NCBI GenBank assembly: GCA_910576995.1
Contig: CAJTLC010000001.1
Span: 125,221 to 189,220, forward strand
From: an uncultured Ruminococcus sp.
GTDB lineage: Bacteria; Bacillota; Clostridia; Oscillospirales; Ruminococcaceae
DNA length: 64,000 nucleotides
Direction of reading: 5' to 3'
Shown: positions 8,461 to 16,790 of the stretch, piece after piece
Position numbering within the stretch: position 1 is the first letter of the stretch
How the letters are laid out: each line of letters opens with the position of its first letter
Program-made: the position numbers and the translations under genes
The notes under the pieces: model-generated
Databases searched by the model: none
The model's input: only the letters and a program-made list of their open reading frames with translations
What the model was told of the DNA's origin: nothing

Positions 8461-9600
8461 ATGAAAAAAATCTGTATTATTTTATCGCTGTTTATTTCTG
8501 TGACGCTGATTCTGCCGCTGTATTCGTTCGCTGAAACTTCTGAGATCGCTGAAAATGCGGAGGCGTATGTTCTGACGGAAGCTGCAACAGGAACTGTACT
8601 GGAAGAAAAAAATTCCGATCAAAAGCGAAACATTGGCTATCTCAGCAAGCTTATGACTATCCTCCTCATTGCAGAAGATATTGAAACGGGAAAATTTCTG
8701 ATGTCTACTGAACTTACTGCGTCAAGTTCAGTTACCAATACCAAGGGCGCAGTAGTTTGGCTTGAAGCAGGGGATATCATGACGGTTGAGGAACTGCTGA
8801 AATCTGTGATAATCGGAAATGCCAATGACGCTGTGACTGTTCTTGCGGAAAAATCGGAGCAGACTGTTGAAAAATTCGTGCGGCGCATGAATACGGAAGC
8901 TTTCGAAATGGGACTGCGCAACACGGCTTTTTTTTCACCGTACGGGTATTATGACGAGCGAGAATATTCCACGGCAGCCGATATTGCGGTAATTTGTGCG
9001 AAACTTTCGCGTTTTGATTTTTTGCGCCCTTATTTCAAAACCTGGCGCGATTTTGTAAAATCGGGTCAGACAGAACTGGTGAGCGAAAACCGTCTGGCAA
9101 TTAATTATGAGCGGCATATCGGATTCAAAGCGTGTCATTCCGACGAAGCGGGATTCTGTATTGCCGAGGGCGCTGTCAATGAAAGCGGAACTTGCTATAT
9201 TTCGGTTATTCTCGGCGCTCCGGATGAGGATTCTATCCTGAAAGGTGCAAAAACGCTGATCAATAAGGGATTTAGTGATTATAAGGTCACAGCAACTATG
9301 TTTCCGGATGAAATGCTTATGCCAATAAAGGTGAAAAACGGCGAAGATTCGGCGGTTGAAGTTCATCTTATGCGCCAGAGCAGTCTTGTTGTTCCGCGCG
9401 GCGTCAACGAACTGAGTACCGTGGTGGTGATTCCGGAATATCTGACTGCTCCTCTTGAAAAAGGACAAAAAATAGGTACTGCGGCTTTTTACAGCGATAA
9501 AAATCTTGTGTGCGAAATTGAAATAGTTACGTCCGAAAAGGTTGAAAAGCTGACTCCGCAGTTTGTATTGAAAAAAGTGTTGTTAAATTTACTGAATTGA
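8461..9600 (+). CDS. DacF/PBP5-like S11 carboxypeptidase homologue with all three active-site motifs altered
   Basis: A 379-residue exported protein: signal peptide 1-24, S11 peptidase domain about 33-275, then a C-terminal beta-rich domain and a hydrophobic/amphipathic tail as in DacA/DacF. The fold is recognisable (VLTEAATGTVLEEKN, WLEAGDIMTVEELL, FVRRMN). The penicillin-binding motifs are gone: SxxK reads YLSK (Tyr60-Lys63), SxN reads NAN (120-122) and KTG reads KAC (223-225). Without the nucleophilic Ser it cannot acylate, so it should neither cut D-Ala nor bind beta-lactam covalently. The reading frame is intact, which argues for a retained non-enzymatic role. It may be co-transcribed with the M15 homologue upstream. 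Confidence 0.82.
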   Translation: MKKICIILSLFISVTLILPLYSFAETSEIAENAEAYVLTEAATGTVLEEKNSDQKRNIGYLSKLMTILLIAEDIETGKFLMSTELTASSSVTNTKGAVVWLEAGDIMTVEELLKSVIIGNANDAVTVLAEKSEQTVEKFVRRMNTEAFEMGLRNTAFFSPYGYYDEREYSTAADIAVICAKLSRFDFLRPYFKTWRDFVKSGQTELVSENRLAINYERHIGFKACHSDEAGFCIAEGAVNESGTCYISVILGAPDEDSILKGAKTLINKGFSDYKVTATMFPDEMLMPIKVKNGEDSAVEVHLMRQSSLVVPRGVNELSTVVVIPEYLTAPLEKGQKIGTAAFYSDKNLVCEIEIVTSEKVEKLTPQFVLKKVLLNLLN

Positions 9601-9654
9601 TATGTTGATAATTGTTGTGAATTAACAAAAGTGTAATTAGTTTGATAAAGGTAC

Positions 9655-9683
9655 TTGAAAAAAATCTCAAAATATAGTATTAT
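9655..9683 (+). promoter_or_regulatory. Sigma-A promoter for pgi
   Basis: TTGAAA (9655-9660), a 17-base spacer and TATTAT (9678-9683) lie 38 bp before the pgi ATG. The GGAGGT ribosome site follows. Confidence 0.65.
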
Positions 9684-9720
9684 AAAATAAGTAATTTGAA
9701 TATTATGGAGGTTATAAAAA

Positions 9721-11055
9721 ATGTCATTAAAACTTAACACAAAGTATCTCGCTGATTTTATTAACGACGACGAACTTGCAGGAATTAAGACTCAGGTTGA
9801 GGCTGCTGCCGATACCCTTCACAGTAAATCCGGTCTCGGAAACGATTTTCTCGGATGGGTAGAGCTTCCTACCAATTATGATAAGGAAGAATTTGCAAGG
9901 ATCAAGGCTGCCGCTGAAAAGATCAAGTCTAATTCCGATATATTTATCGTTATAGGTATCGGCGGTTCGTATCTTGGCGCAAGAGCTGCTATCGAACTCT
10001 TGAAATCGCCTCTTTATAATAATATAAAGAAAGATACTCCTGATATATATTATGTCGGAAACAGTATTAATCCTACTTACCTCAACGAGATCATTTCTCT
10101 TTGCGAGGGCAAGGATTTTTCAGTTAACGTTATTTCAAAGTCAGGTACGACTACAGAGCCTGCCCTTGCTTTCCGTATTTTCAAGAAAATGGTTGAAGAT
10201 AAGTATGGCAAGGAAGAGGCTAAAAACCGTATATTCGCTACTACTGACAAGGCAAGGGGAACTCTTAAAAATCTTTCCGACGCAGAGGGCTATGAGACTT
10301 TCGTTATTCCTGATGATGTCGGCGGACGTTTCTCGGTTTTGACCGCCGTAGGTCTGCTCCCTATCGCCGTAGCAGGCTGCGATATCGACGCCCTCATGAA
10401 AGGCGCTGCAAAGGCTCAGGCTGACTTTATGGCTGATTTCGACAACAACGACTGCTATAAATATGCCGCTCTCAGAAATATCCTCTACAGAAAGGGCAAG
10501 GCTGTTGAAATGCTCGTATCTTACGATCCCAGCTTTGTTATGATGTCCGAATGGTACAAGCAGCTTTTCGGCGAAAGCGAAGGTAAGGATAACAAGGGCA
10601 TTTTCCCTGCTTCTGTTACATTCTCAACCGATCTTCACTCTATGGGACAGTACATTCAGGACGGCGCGCGCATTATGTTCGAGACTGTTGTCGATATCAA
10701 GAATCCCAAGACCGATCTCTTCCTTGAGCCTGACGCTGAAAATCTCGACGGACTTAATTTCCTGACAAATCAGAATATGTCCGTTGTAAACAGAAAGGCT
10801 TTCGAGGGTACTGTTCTCGCTCATACAGAAGGAGGAGTTCCAAATATGATCCTCGAACTTGAGGATACCACGGAAGAAAGCGTCGGATACATGATCTATT
10901 TCTTCGAGAAGGCCTGCGCGATTTCAGGCTATGTGCTGGGCGTGAATCCTTTCAATCAGCCCGGCGTTGAGAGTTATAAGTCCAATATGTTCGCTCTTCT
11001 CGGCAAGCCAGGATATGAAGGCGCAAAGGCTGCTCTTGAAGCTAAACTCGGTTGA
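9721..11055 (+). CDS. pgi: Glucose-6-phosphate isomerase
   Basis: A 444-residue cytoplasmic enzyme interconverting glucose-6-phosphate and fructose-6-phosphate in glycolysis. The length suits the short Firmicutes PGI type. Family signatures: GIGGSYLGARA near residue 80, SKSGTTTEPALAFR, GGRFSVLTAVG, and the late Lys/His region ending in NPFNQPGVESYK. The ATG has GGAGGTTATAAAA upstream. It has its own promoter, and the small P-loop protein gene follows 58 bp later. Confidence 0.97.
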   Translation: MSLKLNTKYLADFINDDELAGIKTQVEAAADTLHSKSGLGNDFLGWVELPTNYDKEEFARIKAAAEKIKSNSDIFIVIGIGGSYLGARAAIELLKSPLYNNIKKDTPDIYYVGNSINPTYLNEIISLCEGKDFSVNVISKSGTTTEPALAFRIFKKMVEDKYGKEEAKNRIFATTDKARGTLKNLSDAEGYETFVIPDDVGGRFSVLTAVGLLPIAVAGCDIDALMKGAAKAQADFMADFDNNDCYKYAALRNILYRKGKAVEMLVSYDPSFVMMSEWYKQLFGESEGKDNKGIFPASVTFSTDLHSMGQYIQDGARIMFETVVDIKNPKTDLFLEPDAENLDGLNFLTNQNMSVVNRKAFEGTVLAHTEGGVPNMILELEDTTEESVGYMIYFFEKACAISGYVLGVNPFNQPGVESYKSNMFALLGKPGYEGAKAALEAKLG

Positions 11056-11084
11056 TCCAGCGGAAGCTGTAAACATAAAACACT

Positions 11085-11098
11085 CCGCCGTAAGGCGG
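11085..11098 (+). other. Small hairpin before the P-loop gene
   Basis: CCGCC-GTAA-GGCGG is a tight GC-rich tetraloop hairpin directly upstream of the GGAAGGAG ribosome site of the next gene. There is no T-run, so it is not a standard terminator. It may stabilise or separate the pgi transcript. Confidence 0.4.
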
Positions 11099-11113
11099 TG
11101 GAAGGAGTAAAAT

Positions 11114-11521
11114 ATGATAAATCTTATTACCGGAAAAAAGGGTACAGGCAAAACTAAGATCCTCATCGATCAGATCAACGATACCGTAAAGTCTACAAAC
11201 GGAAATATCGTTTGCATCGAAAAGGGCGACAATATCAGACGTTCTATCAGCTATAAGGTAAGATGGTGTGATGTTGAGCAGTTCGGCATCGAGGGCATCG
11301 ACGCTTTCTATGGTTATGTTGCAGGTATGCTTGCAGGAAACTACGACATTAAGGAGATTTTCGTTGACGGTATCTTCAAGATCGTCGGCAAGGATTTCGA
11401 GGCTTTCGGAAATATGCTTGAAAAGCTGGACAAGCTTACAGGCGACGATACTATCGTGGTATTTACGGTTTCGGCTGATCCCGACGAACTTTCCGATAAC
11501 GTCAAGAAATTTATTAAGTAA
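11114..11521 (+). CDS. Small P-loop protein of unknown function
   Basis: A 135-residue cytoplasmic protein with a Walker A motif at the very N-terminus (GKKGTGKTK, about residues 7-15) and a plausible Walker B strand (EIFVDG, near residue 80). This predicts nucleotide binding. The rest is short, with no further recognisable domain. It resembles minimal ATPase-like proteins found in Clostridia but I cannot name a family. The gene follows pgi and precedes the yceD-like/rpmF unit, which has its own promoter. Function unknown. Confidence 0.7.
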   Translation: MINLITGKKGTGKTKILIDQINDTVKSTNGNIVCIEKGDNIRRSISYKVRWCDVEQFGIEGIDAFYGYVAGMLAGNYDIKEIFVDGIFKIVGKDFEAFGNMLEKLDKLTGDDTIVVFTVSADPDELSDNVKKFIK

Positions 11522-11547
11522 ATTTCCAAAAAAATCACCGACAGCTA

Positions 11548-11576
11548 TTGACATATTCTGCTGTTTGGTGTATAAT
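11548..11576 (+). promoter_or_regulatory. Sigma-A promoter for the yceD-rpmF unit
   Basis: TTGACA (11548-11553), a 17-base spacer and TATAAT (11571-11576) give a near-perfect match, 31 bp before the ATG at 11608. Confidence 0.85.
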
Positions 11577-11607
11577 TAAACTTGTGATGCTCTGAAGGAT
11601 TTTTAAT

Positions 11608-12063
11608 ATGAAGATTAATTTAAAACAGCTTTTCAGTATCCCCGGCGAGTCCAAGGATATTGATTACGGCATCGGATCGGAAGAACTTGCGGATATCAAG
11701 GGCGTTAAGTTTAATTCGCCTGTTTCCGTTAAAGGCAGGATCTATAATAAAGCGGGTATCGTTCATCTGGTATGTACGCTGGACGCTGAACTGCTTGTGA
11801 CCTGCGACAGATGCCTGAAAAAAATGATAAGATCTTATCATTTTGACTGCGACCATATTGTTGTTCCTTCTGTCAGCGGCAATAATGATGAATATATTGT
11901 TGCGGACGGTGAGAGCATTGACCTGAATGAAATTGCGGTAACCGATCTGCTTCTTGATCTGCCCACTAAAATTTTATGCAAAGACGATTGCAAAGGGCTT
12001 TGCGTGATATGCGGCTGCGATTTAAACGAATCGGTCTGCGAACATCAAACAGAGGTTTTTTGA
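11608..12063 (+). CDS. YceD/DUF177 family protein
   Basis: A 151-residue protein of the YceD (DUF177) family, which is almost always encoded directly before rpmF. It has been linked to 23S rRNA or large-subunit metabolism, but its biochemistry is not settled. The Cys pairs typical of Firmicutes members are present: CDRC in the middle and a C-terminal cluster CKDDCKGLCVICGCD that could bind metal. The gene has a strong promoter at 11548-11576 and rpmF follows 76 bp later. Confidence 0.85.
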   Translation: MKINLKQLFSIPGESKDIDYGIGSEELADIKGVKFNSPVSVKGRIYNKAGIVHLVCTLDAELLVTCDRCLKKMIRSYHFDCDHIVVPSVSGNNDEYIVADGESIDLNEIAVTDLLLDLPTKILCKDDCKGLCVICGCDLNESVCEHQTEVF

Positions 12064-12139
12064 CGTTGTCTTAATATTGGCAATGCCAACTTTCCCACAA
12101 ATAACATCGAGCTGTGAAGCTCTGTAAGGAGGTGCCAGA

Positions 12140-12325
12140 ATGGCTGTACCAAAGAGAAAAACTTCCAAGGCAAGACGCGATAAGAGACGTTCTGCCGTAT
12201 GGAAGCTCAATACACCCGCAATGTCCAAGTGCGATAACTGCGGCGCAATTAAGGCTCCGCACAAGGTTTGCAAGAAATGCGGATTCTATAAAGGCGTTAA
12301 GGTTCTTAATCTGGACGCAGAATAA
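12140..12325 (+). CDS. rpmF: 50S ribosomal protein L32
   Basis: A 61-residue ribosomal protein. The start MAVPKRKTSKARRDKRR is diagnostic for bL32. It keeps the zinc-ribbon cysteines: CDNC and CKKC. The ribosome site AAGGAGGTG is strong. An intrinsic terminator at 12345-12380 follows. Confidence 0.98.
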   Translation: MAVPKRKTSKARRDKRRSAVWKLNTPAMSKCDNCGAIKAPHKVCKKCGFYKGVKVLNLDAE

Positions 12326-12344
12326 TCGGCTATCCGATACATGA

Positions 12345-12380
12345 GGAGGAGAGGAGGCAAGGCTTTCTCTCCTTTTTTTA
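12345..12380 (+). terminator. Intrinsic terminator after rpmF
   Basis: A stem of AGGAGAG with CTCTCCT around a 13-base loop, followed by seven T residues. It separates rpmF from the DUF512 gene. Confidence 0.8.
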
Positions 12381-12398
12381 TTTGAGGAAAGATTACCA

Positions 12399-13694
12399 AT
12401 GGTTAAAATAAAAAATGTTATCAGCGGTTCTCCTGCTGCAAAATGCGGGGTAATCGCGGGCGATATGCTGGAAAAAATCAATGGAAATCCTATTAAGGAC
12501 GTTCTTGATTATATGTATTATGCCGCCGACGCAGATGTTAAGCTTGAAATTGTTCGCTGCGGCGAGGAGATCGCTTTTACTGTGAAAAAAGATGAGTACG
12601 ACGATCTCGGACTTGAATTTGAAACATTCCTTATGGATAATAAACAGCGGTGCAGCAATCGGTGCATTTTCTGCTTTATCGATCAGATGCCCCCGAATAT
12701 GCGCGATACTCTCTATTTTAAGGATGATGACGCTCGCCTTTCATTTCTTCATGGAAATTATGTCACGCTGACTAATCTTGATCAGTCCGATATCGATAGA
12801 ATTATTAAAATGAAACTTAATATCAATGTTTCGATTCATACTACAAATCCCGAATTGCGCGTGAAAATGATGCGTAATAAATTTGCGGGCGAGAAGTTGA
12901 AATATCTCTATCAGCTTGCCGAAAGCGGTATACAGTTGAATTGTCAGATAGTTTGCTGTCCGGGTTTCAACGACGGCGATGAGTTAAGGCGAACTCTCGG
13001 CGATCTGTCAGGACTCATGCCGAATATTTCAAGCATGGCGGTCGTGCCTGTCGGAATCACGAAATTTCGTGACGGATTATGCCCTCTGACGACGTTTAAT
13101 AAGGAAACGGCAGGGGAGACTATTGATATTATAGAGGAATTTCAGCGGGATCTTCTGAAAAAATACGGTACGCGTACGGTTTTTCCGTCAGATGAATTTT
13201 TCCTGATCGCCGACAGAACGCTTCCCGACGCGGAATATTATGAGGATTATCCCCAGTATGAAAATGGCGTGGGAATGCTTCGTTCGCTTATAGACGAGTT
13301 TAACAATGCTCTTGATAATGCGGAATGGGAGGGCGGCGAACGGTGGGTTTCCATTGTTACGGGACGCGCGCCGTTTAAGATCATCTCCGATCTTGCTCGA
13401 AAGGCAGAGGAAAAATTCCCGAAATTGAGATGCGGCGTTTATTGGATACGCAATGATTTTTTCGGCGAAACTATTACCGTTACGGGTCTTATTACCGCTC
13501 AGGATATTATCGCTCAGCTGAAAGATAAGAAATTGGGTGACGAACTGCTGATTTCGTCGGCAATGCTCATGCATGGTTCGGATGTTTTCCTCGATGATCT
13601 GACCGTCGGCGATGTTGAACGCGAACTTGATATTAAAATCCGTGCCGTACAAAACGACGGTTACGAATTGCTCGACTCTATAATGGGAATATAA
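12399..13694 (+). CDS. PDZ-radical SAM-DUF512 protein
   Basis: A 431-residue protein with an N-terminal PDZ-like segment (residues 1-60, VISGSPAAKCGVIAGDMLEKI), a radical SAM core with the cluster motif Cys85-x3-Cys89-x2-Cys92 (CSNRCIFC), and a C-terminal DUF512 region. This architecture defines a family widespread in Clostridia and cyanobacteria whose reaction is unknown. It is encoded 20 bp before der, as often in Clostridia. This placement suggests a link to ribosome assembly or translation but does not prove one. Confidence 0.92.
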   Translation: MVKIKNVISGSPAAKCGVIAGDMLEKINGNPIKDVLDYMYYAADADVKLEIVRCGEEIAFTVKKDEYDDLGLEFETFLMDNKQRCSNRCIFCFIDQMPPNMRDTLYFKDDDARLSFLHGNYVTLTNLDQSDIDRIIKMKLNINVSIHTTNPELRVKMMRNKFAGEKLKYLYQLAESGIQLNCQIVCCPGFNDGDELRRTLGDLSGLMPNISSMAVVPVGITKFRDGLCPLTTFNKETAGETIDIIEEFQRDLLKKYGTRTVFPSDEFFLIADRTLPDAEYYEDYPQYENGVGMLRSLIDEFNNALDNAEWEGGERWVSIVTGRAPFKIISDLARKAEEKFPKLRCGVYWIRNDFFGETITVTGLITAQDIIAQLKDKKLGDELLISSAMLMHGSDVFLDDLTVGDVERELDIKIRAVQNDGYELLDSIMGI

Positions 13695-13714
13695 ATAAGA
13701 AAGGAGAATGCATC

Positions 13715-15043
13715 ATGTCATTATCAATAGTTGCTGTGGTCGGAAGACCGAACGTAGGAAAATCTACGCTTTTCAACAAGCTTATCGGTAAGCGGCTTTC
13801 TATTGTTGAAGATACTCCCGGCGTTACGCGTGACAGAATTTATTCGAAATGCGAATGGCGCGGCAAGGAATTTATGGTCGTTGATACGGGCGGTATCGAG
13901 CCTGAAAGCAAGGACGTTATTCTTGCGCAGATGAGACGCCAGTCGCAGCTTGCTATCGAAAAGGCGGACGTCATAATTCTTGTGACGGATATCAGATGCG
14001 GCGTTACGGCTGATGATTACGCTGTTGCTGATATGCTACAGAAAAGTGGAAAACCGATCATTCTTTGCGTCAATAAGGTTGACAGCCTCGGTGAAACTCC
14101 CATGGAGCTTTACGAATTTTACAATCTCGGACTCGGCGATCCGTTTCCGGTTTCTTCCGTTCATGGTCACGGAACTGGCGATATGCTTGACGAGGTATAT
14201 AAATTTCTGCCGGACGAGACTGAGGAGCAGTATACTGAAGATCACATAAAAGTAGCTGTAATCGGCAAGCCGAATGCGGGAAAATCTTCGCTTATCAACA
14301 AGATAGCAGGTGAAGAGCGCGTTATCGTATCCGATGTTGCAGGCACCACGCGTGATTCTACGGATACCGTTATAGAAAACGAATACGGAAAATTTGTATT
14401 TATCGACACTGCGGGAATCCGAAAAAAATCCAAAGTTACCGAAAAAGTTGAGCATTATAGCGTATTGCGCGCGTATATGGCGGTCGACAGATCGGACGTT
14501 TGCGTTATAATGATCGACGCTACAGAGGGCTTTACCGAGCAGGATTCCAAAGTTGCGGGATATGCTCATGAACAGGGCAAGGCGTGCGTAGTTGCCGTAA
14601 ATAAGTGGGATCTGGTTGAAAAAGACGATAAAACTATGCAGGAATTCCGTACTAAGCTGGAAAATGATTTCAGTTTTATGTCATACGTTCCGTTTGTATT
14701 TATTTCTGCAAAAACGGGACAGCGAATTAATAAGCTGTATGAACTCATTAAGTATACTAACGATCAGAACAGTATGAGAATATCAACGGGAATGTTGAAC
14801 GATGTTCTCGCATATGCTACAACAAGGGTGCAGCCGCCTTCCGATAAGGGCAGACGTCTTAAGATATATTACATGACGCAGCCGTCAACCAAGCCGCCTA
14901 CGTTTGTGACGTTCGTTAACAGAGCAGACCTTTTCCATTTTTCATACAGAAGATATATTGAAAATCAGATTCGCTCTACCTTCGGGCTTGAAGGTACTCC
15001 TGTGCGTTTCGTGGTACGTGAAAGAGGAGGAAATGATAAGTAA
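13715..15043 (+). CDS. der: Ribosome biogenesis GTPase Der (EngA)
   Basis: A 442-residue double GTPase acting in 50S subunit maturation. It has two complete G domains: the first with GRPNVGKST, DTPG and NKVD; the second with GKPNAGKSS, DTAG and NKWD. A C-terminal KH-like domain (YYMTQPSTKPPTFVTFVN) contacts rRNA. AAGGAG precedes the ATG. Its stop codon overlaps the plsY start by one base (TAATG), so the two are coupled. Confidence 0.98.
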   Translation: MSLSIVAVVGRPNVGKSTLFNKLIGKRLSIVEDTPGVTRDRIYSKCEWRGKEFMVVDTGGIEPESKDVILAQMRRQSQLAIEKADVIILVTDIRCGVTADDYAVADMLQKSGKPIILCVNKVDSLGETPMELYEFYNLGLGDPFPVSSVHGHGTGDMLDEVYKFLPDETEEQYTEDHIKVAVIGKPNAGKSSLINKIAGEERVIVSDVAGTTRDSTDTVIENEYGKFVFIDTAGIRKKSKVTEKVEHYSVLRAYMAVDRSDVCVIMIDATEGFTEQDSKVAGYAHEQGKACVVAVNKWDLVEKDDKTMQEFRTKLENDFSFMSYVPFVFISAKTGQRINKLYELIKYTNDQNSMRISTGMLNDVLAYATTRVQPPSDKGRRLKIYYMTQPSTKPPTFVTFVNRADLFHFSYRRYIENQIRSTFGLEGTPVRFVVRERGGNDK

Positions 15044-15717
15044 TGAAGATATTTTTAGCTATTGTGCTTGCCGCAGTTATTGGCTATATACTGGGAAGTC
15101 TGAACTTCTCCATAATTATTGTTAAAATAATGAGACACGAAGATATACGCACTATGGGAAGCCGGAACGCAGGGCTAACAAATACTTATCGATGCTGTGG
15201 TCCGACCTGCGCGCTGCTGACTCTTGTGGGCGATATCTCAAAGGGCGTGCTTGCTGTGGCTCTGTCGCGTTTATTTGCAGGGCTTCTTAATGCAGGACTA
15301 TCGCCTGACAATGATACGCATTATATTGGTTATATTGCCGGATTATGCGCTATTTTAGGTCACGTGTTCCCCGTTTTCTACAATTTCAAAGGTGGAAAGG
15401 GCGTGCTTGTGGGCGTTTCGGCATTCATTATAATCGATCCCTTGGTATCTCTTGCCCTCATGCTGATATTTATCGCGGTCATGGTCATGACAAAGTATGT
15501 TTCCCTTTCGTCGCTTTTGGCAACAGCTTATGGTCCGCTTGCTGTTCTGCTTATTTCGTGGATAGTTGACGATTGCTCATTCGGCAGAAGTTTTCTTTAT
15601 ATGCTGCTGAGTATTCCTATGGCTGGAATGGTTATCTGGTGTCACCGCGGCAACATCCAGCGACTTAAAGAAGGCACGGAATCAAAGTTTTCTTTTAAAA
15701 TTCCAAATAAGAAATAA
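15043..15717 (+). CDS. plsY: Acyl-phosphate:glycerol-3-phosphate acyltransferase PlsY
   Basis: A 224-residue membrane enzyme that makes lysophosphatidic acid from acyl-phosphate and glycerol-3-phosphate, the first step of phospholipid synthesis. Family motifs are present: GSLNFSII, GSRNAGLTNTYR, GHVFPVFYNFKGGKGV. The substrate it uses is supplied by gpsA, the next gene. The length is slightly above the usual ~200 because of a longer central loop and tail. Confidence 0.95.
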   Translation: MKIFLAIVLAAVIGYILGSLNFSIIIVKIMRHEDIRTMGSRNAGLTNTYRCCGPTCALLTLVGDISKGVLAVALSRLFAGLLNAGLSPDNDTHYIGYIAGLCAILGHVFPVFYNFKGGKGVLVGVSAFIIIDPLVSLALMLIFIAVMVMTKYVSLSSLLATAYGPLAVLLISWIVDDCSFGRSFLYMLLSIPMAGMVIWCHRGNIQRLKEGTESKFSFKIPNKK

Positions 15718-15762
15718 GATCTGTTCTAAAAAAGATACTGAACAGGATCTTAGAACAGATTC
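15718..15762. repeat. Short fold-back repeat R10 between plsY and gpsA
   Basis: The arms ATCTGTTCTAA (15719-15729) and TTAGAACAGAT (15750-15760) are exact complements around a 20-base loop. The arm sequence resembles the outer ends of the larger repeats (AGAnCCTGTTC) without their core. It starts at the plsY stop and ends just before the gpsA ribosome site. Confidence 0.65.
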
Positions 15763-15776
15763 AAAGGAGGCGCTAT

Positions 15777-16778
15777 ATGGCAAATATCGTTATTCTTGGA
15801 TCAGGCGGCTTTGGTCTGAGCCTTGCAGTTACAGCTGTGTTGTCAGGAAAGCATAATGTTACGGTATGGTCGAAATTTCAGGACGAGATCGACGAGATCA
15901 GAAAAAATGGCGAGCATAAAATCAAACTGCCCGGAGTAAAACTGCCTGAAGAGATCAGGCTTACTTCCGATATTTCGTGTATTAAAGGCTGTGATATCCT
16001 TATTTTCGGTATCCCGTCAAGTTTCGTGAGAAGCGTTGCGAAACTGGCAAAGCCTTTTATCGATGAAAAAATGGTTGTGGTAAATTCAGGCAAGGGAATT
16101 GAGGAGGGCAGCCTTAAACTGCTTAGCGAAGTGCTTATCGAAGAATTGTCAATAGATAAGCTGGTAGTTCTTTCCGGTCCGTCTCATGCGGAGGAAGTTG
16201 CGCGTCTCGTTCCCACAACTATGGTCGCGGCGTCCGAGAATAAAGAAGCGGCAAAATATATACAGGAGCAGCTTAGCAATAAGAGTCTAAGAATTTATCT
16301 CAGCGACGATGTAAAGGGCTGCGAACTCGGCGGCGCACTGAAAAATATAATCGCACTTTGCTGCGGAATCTGCGACGGTATGGGCTATGGCGATAATTCC
16401 CGCGCAGCTTTAATGACTCGCGGTATTCATGAGATAACCCGATTGGGAGTTGCGGCGGGCGCGAAAATGATCACTTTCAGCGGTTTGACGGGAATTGGCG
16501 ATTTGATCGTAACGTGTACCAGCGTTCACAGCAGAAACGCCCGTGCAGGAAAACTTATCGGACAGGGAATCGCTCCGGAAGAAGCCGTTAAGCAGGTCGG
16601 AACTGTTGAGGGATATTGCTGCTGTCGCGCTGCATATGAACTTGCAAAAAAACTGGGAGTTGAAATGCCGATTACCGAGCAGCTTAACAAGGTGCTGTTC
16701 GAGGGCGGCGACGCTGCGTCTGCGCTGACTGCTTTAATGGGACGTCCGCAGATATATGAGCATGAAGAATTTTTTTGA
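15777..16778 (+). CDS. gpsA: Glycerol-3-phosphate dehydrogenase [NAD(P)+]
   Basis: A 333-residue cytoplasmic enzyme reducing dihydroxyacetone phosphate to glycerol-3-phosphate for phospholipid synthesis. The N-terminal Rossmann loop is GSGGFGLSLA (family GxGxWGxAL), followed by FGIPSSFVR, SGPSHAEEV, the catalytic Lys region GALKNIIALCCGICDGMGYGDN, and GLTGIGDLIVTC. AAAGGAGG precedes the ATG. Together with plsY it supplies and uses glycerol-3-phosphate. Confidence 0.97.
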   Translation: MANIVILGSGGFGLSLAVTAVLSGKHNVTVWSKFQDEIDEIRKNGEHKIKLPGVKLPEEIRLTSDISCIKGCDILIFGIPSSFVRSVAKLAKPFIDEKMVVVNSGKGIEEGSLKLLSEVLIEELSIDKLVVLSGPSHAEEVARLVPTTMVAASENKEAAKYIQEQLSNKSLRIYLSDDVKGCELGGALKNIIALCCGICDGMGYGDNSRAALMTRGIHEITRLGVAAGAKMITFSGLTGIGDLIVTCTSVHSRNARAGKLIGQGIAPEEAVKQVGTVEGYCCCRAAYELAKKLGVEMPITEQLNKVLFEGGDAASALTALMGRPQIYEHEEFF

Positions 16779-16790
16779 GGTGACATTTAT

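Noticed and set aside
9489..9740. Open frame of 83 codons on the minus strand upstream of pgi
   Set aside because: AT-rich, covers the pgi promoter and the end of the S11 homologue; no ribosome site.
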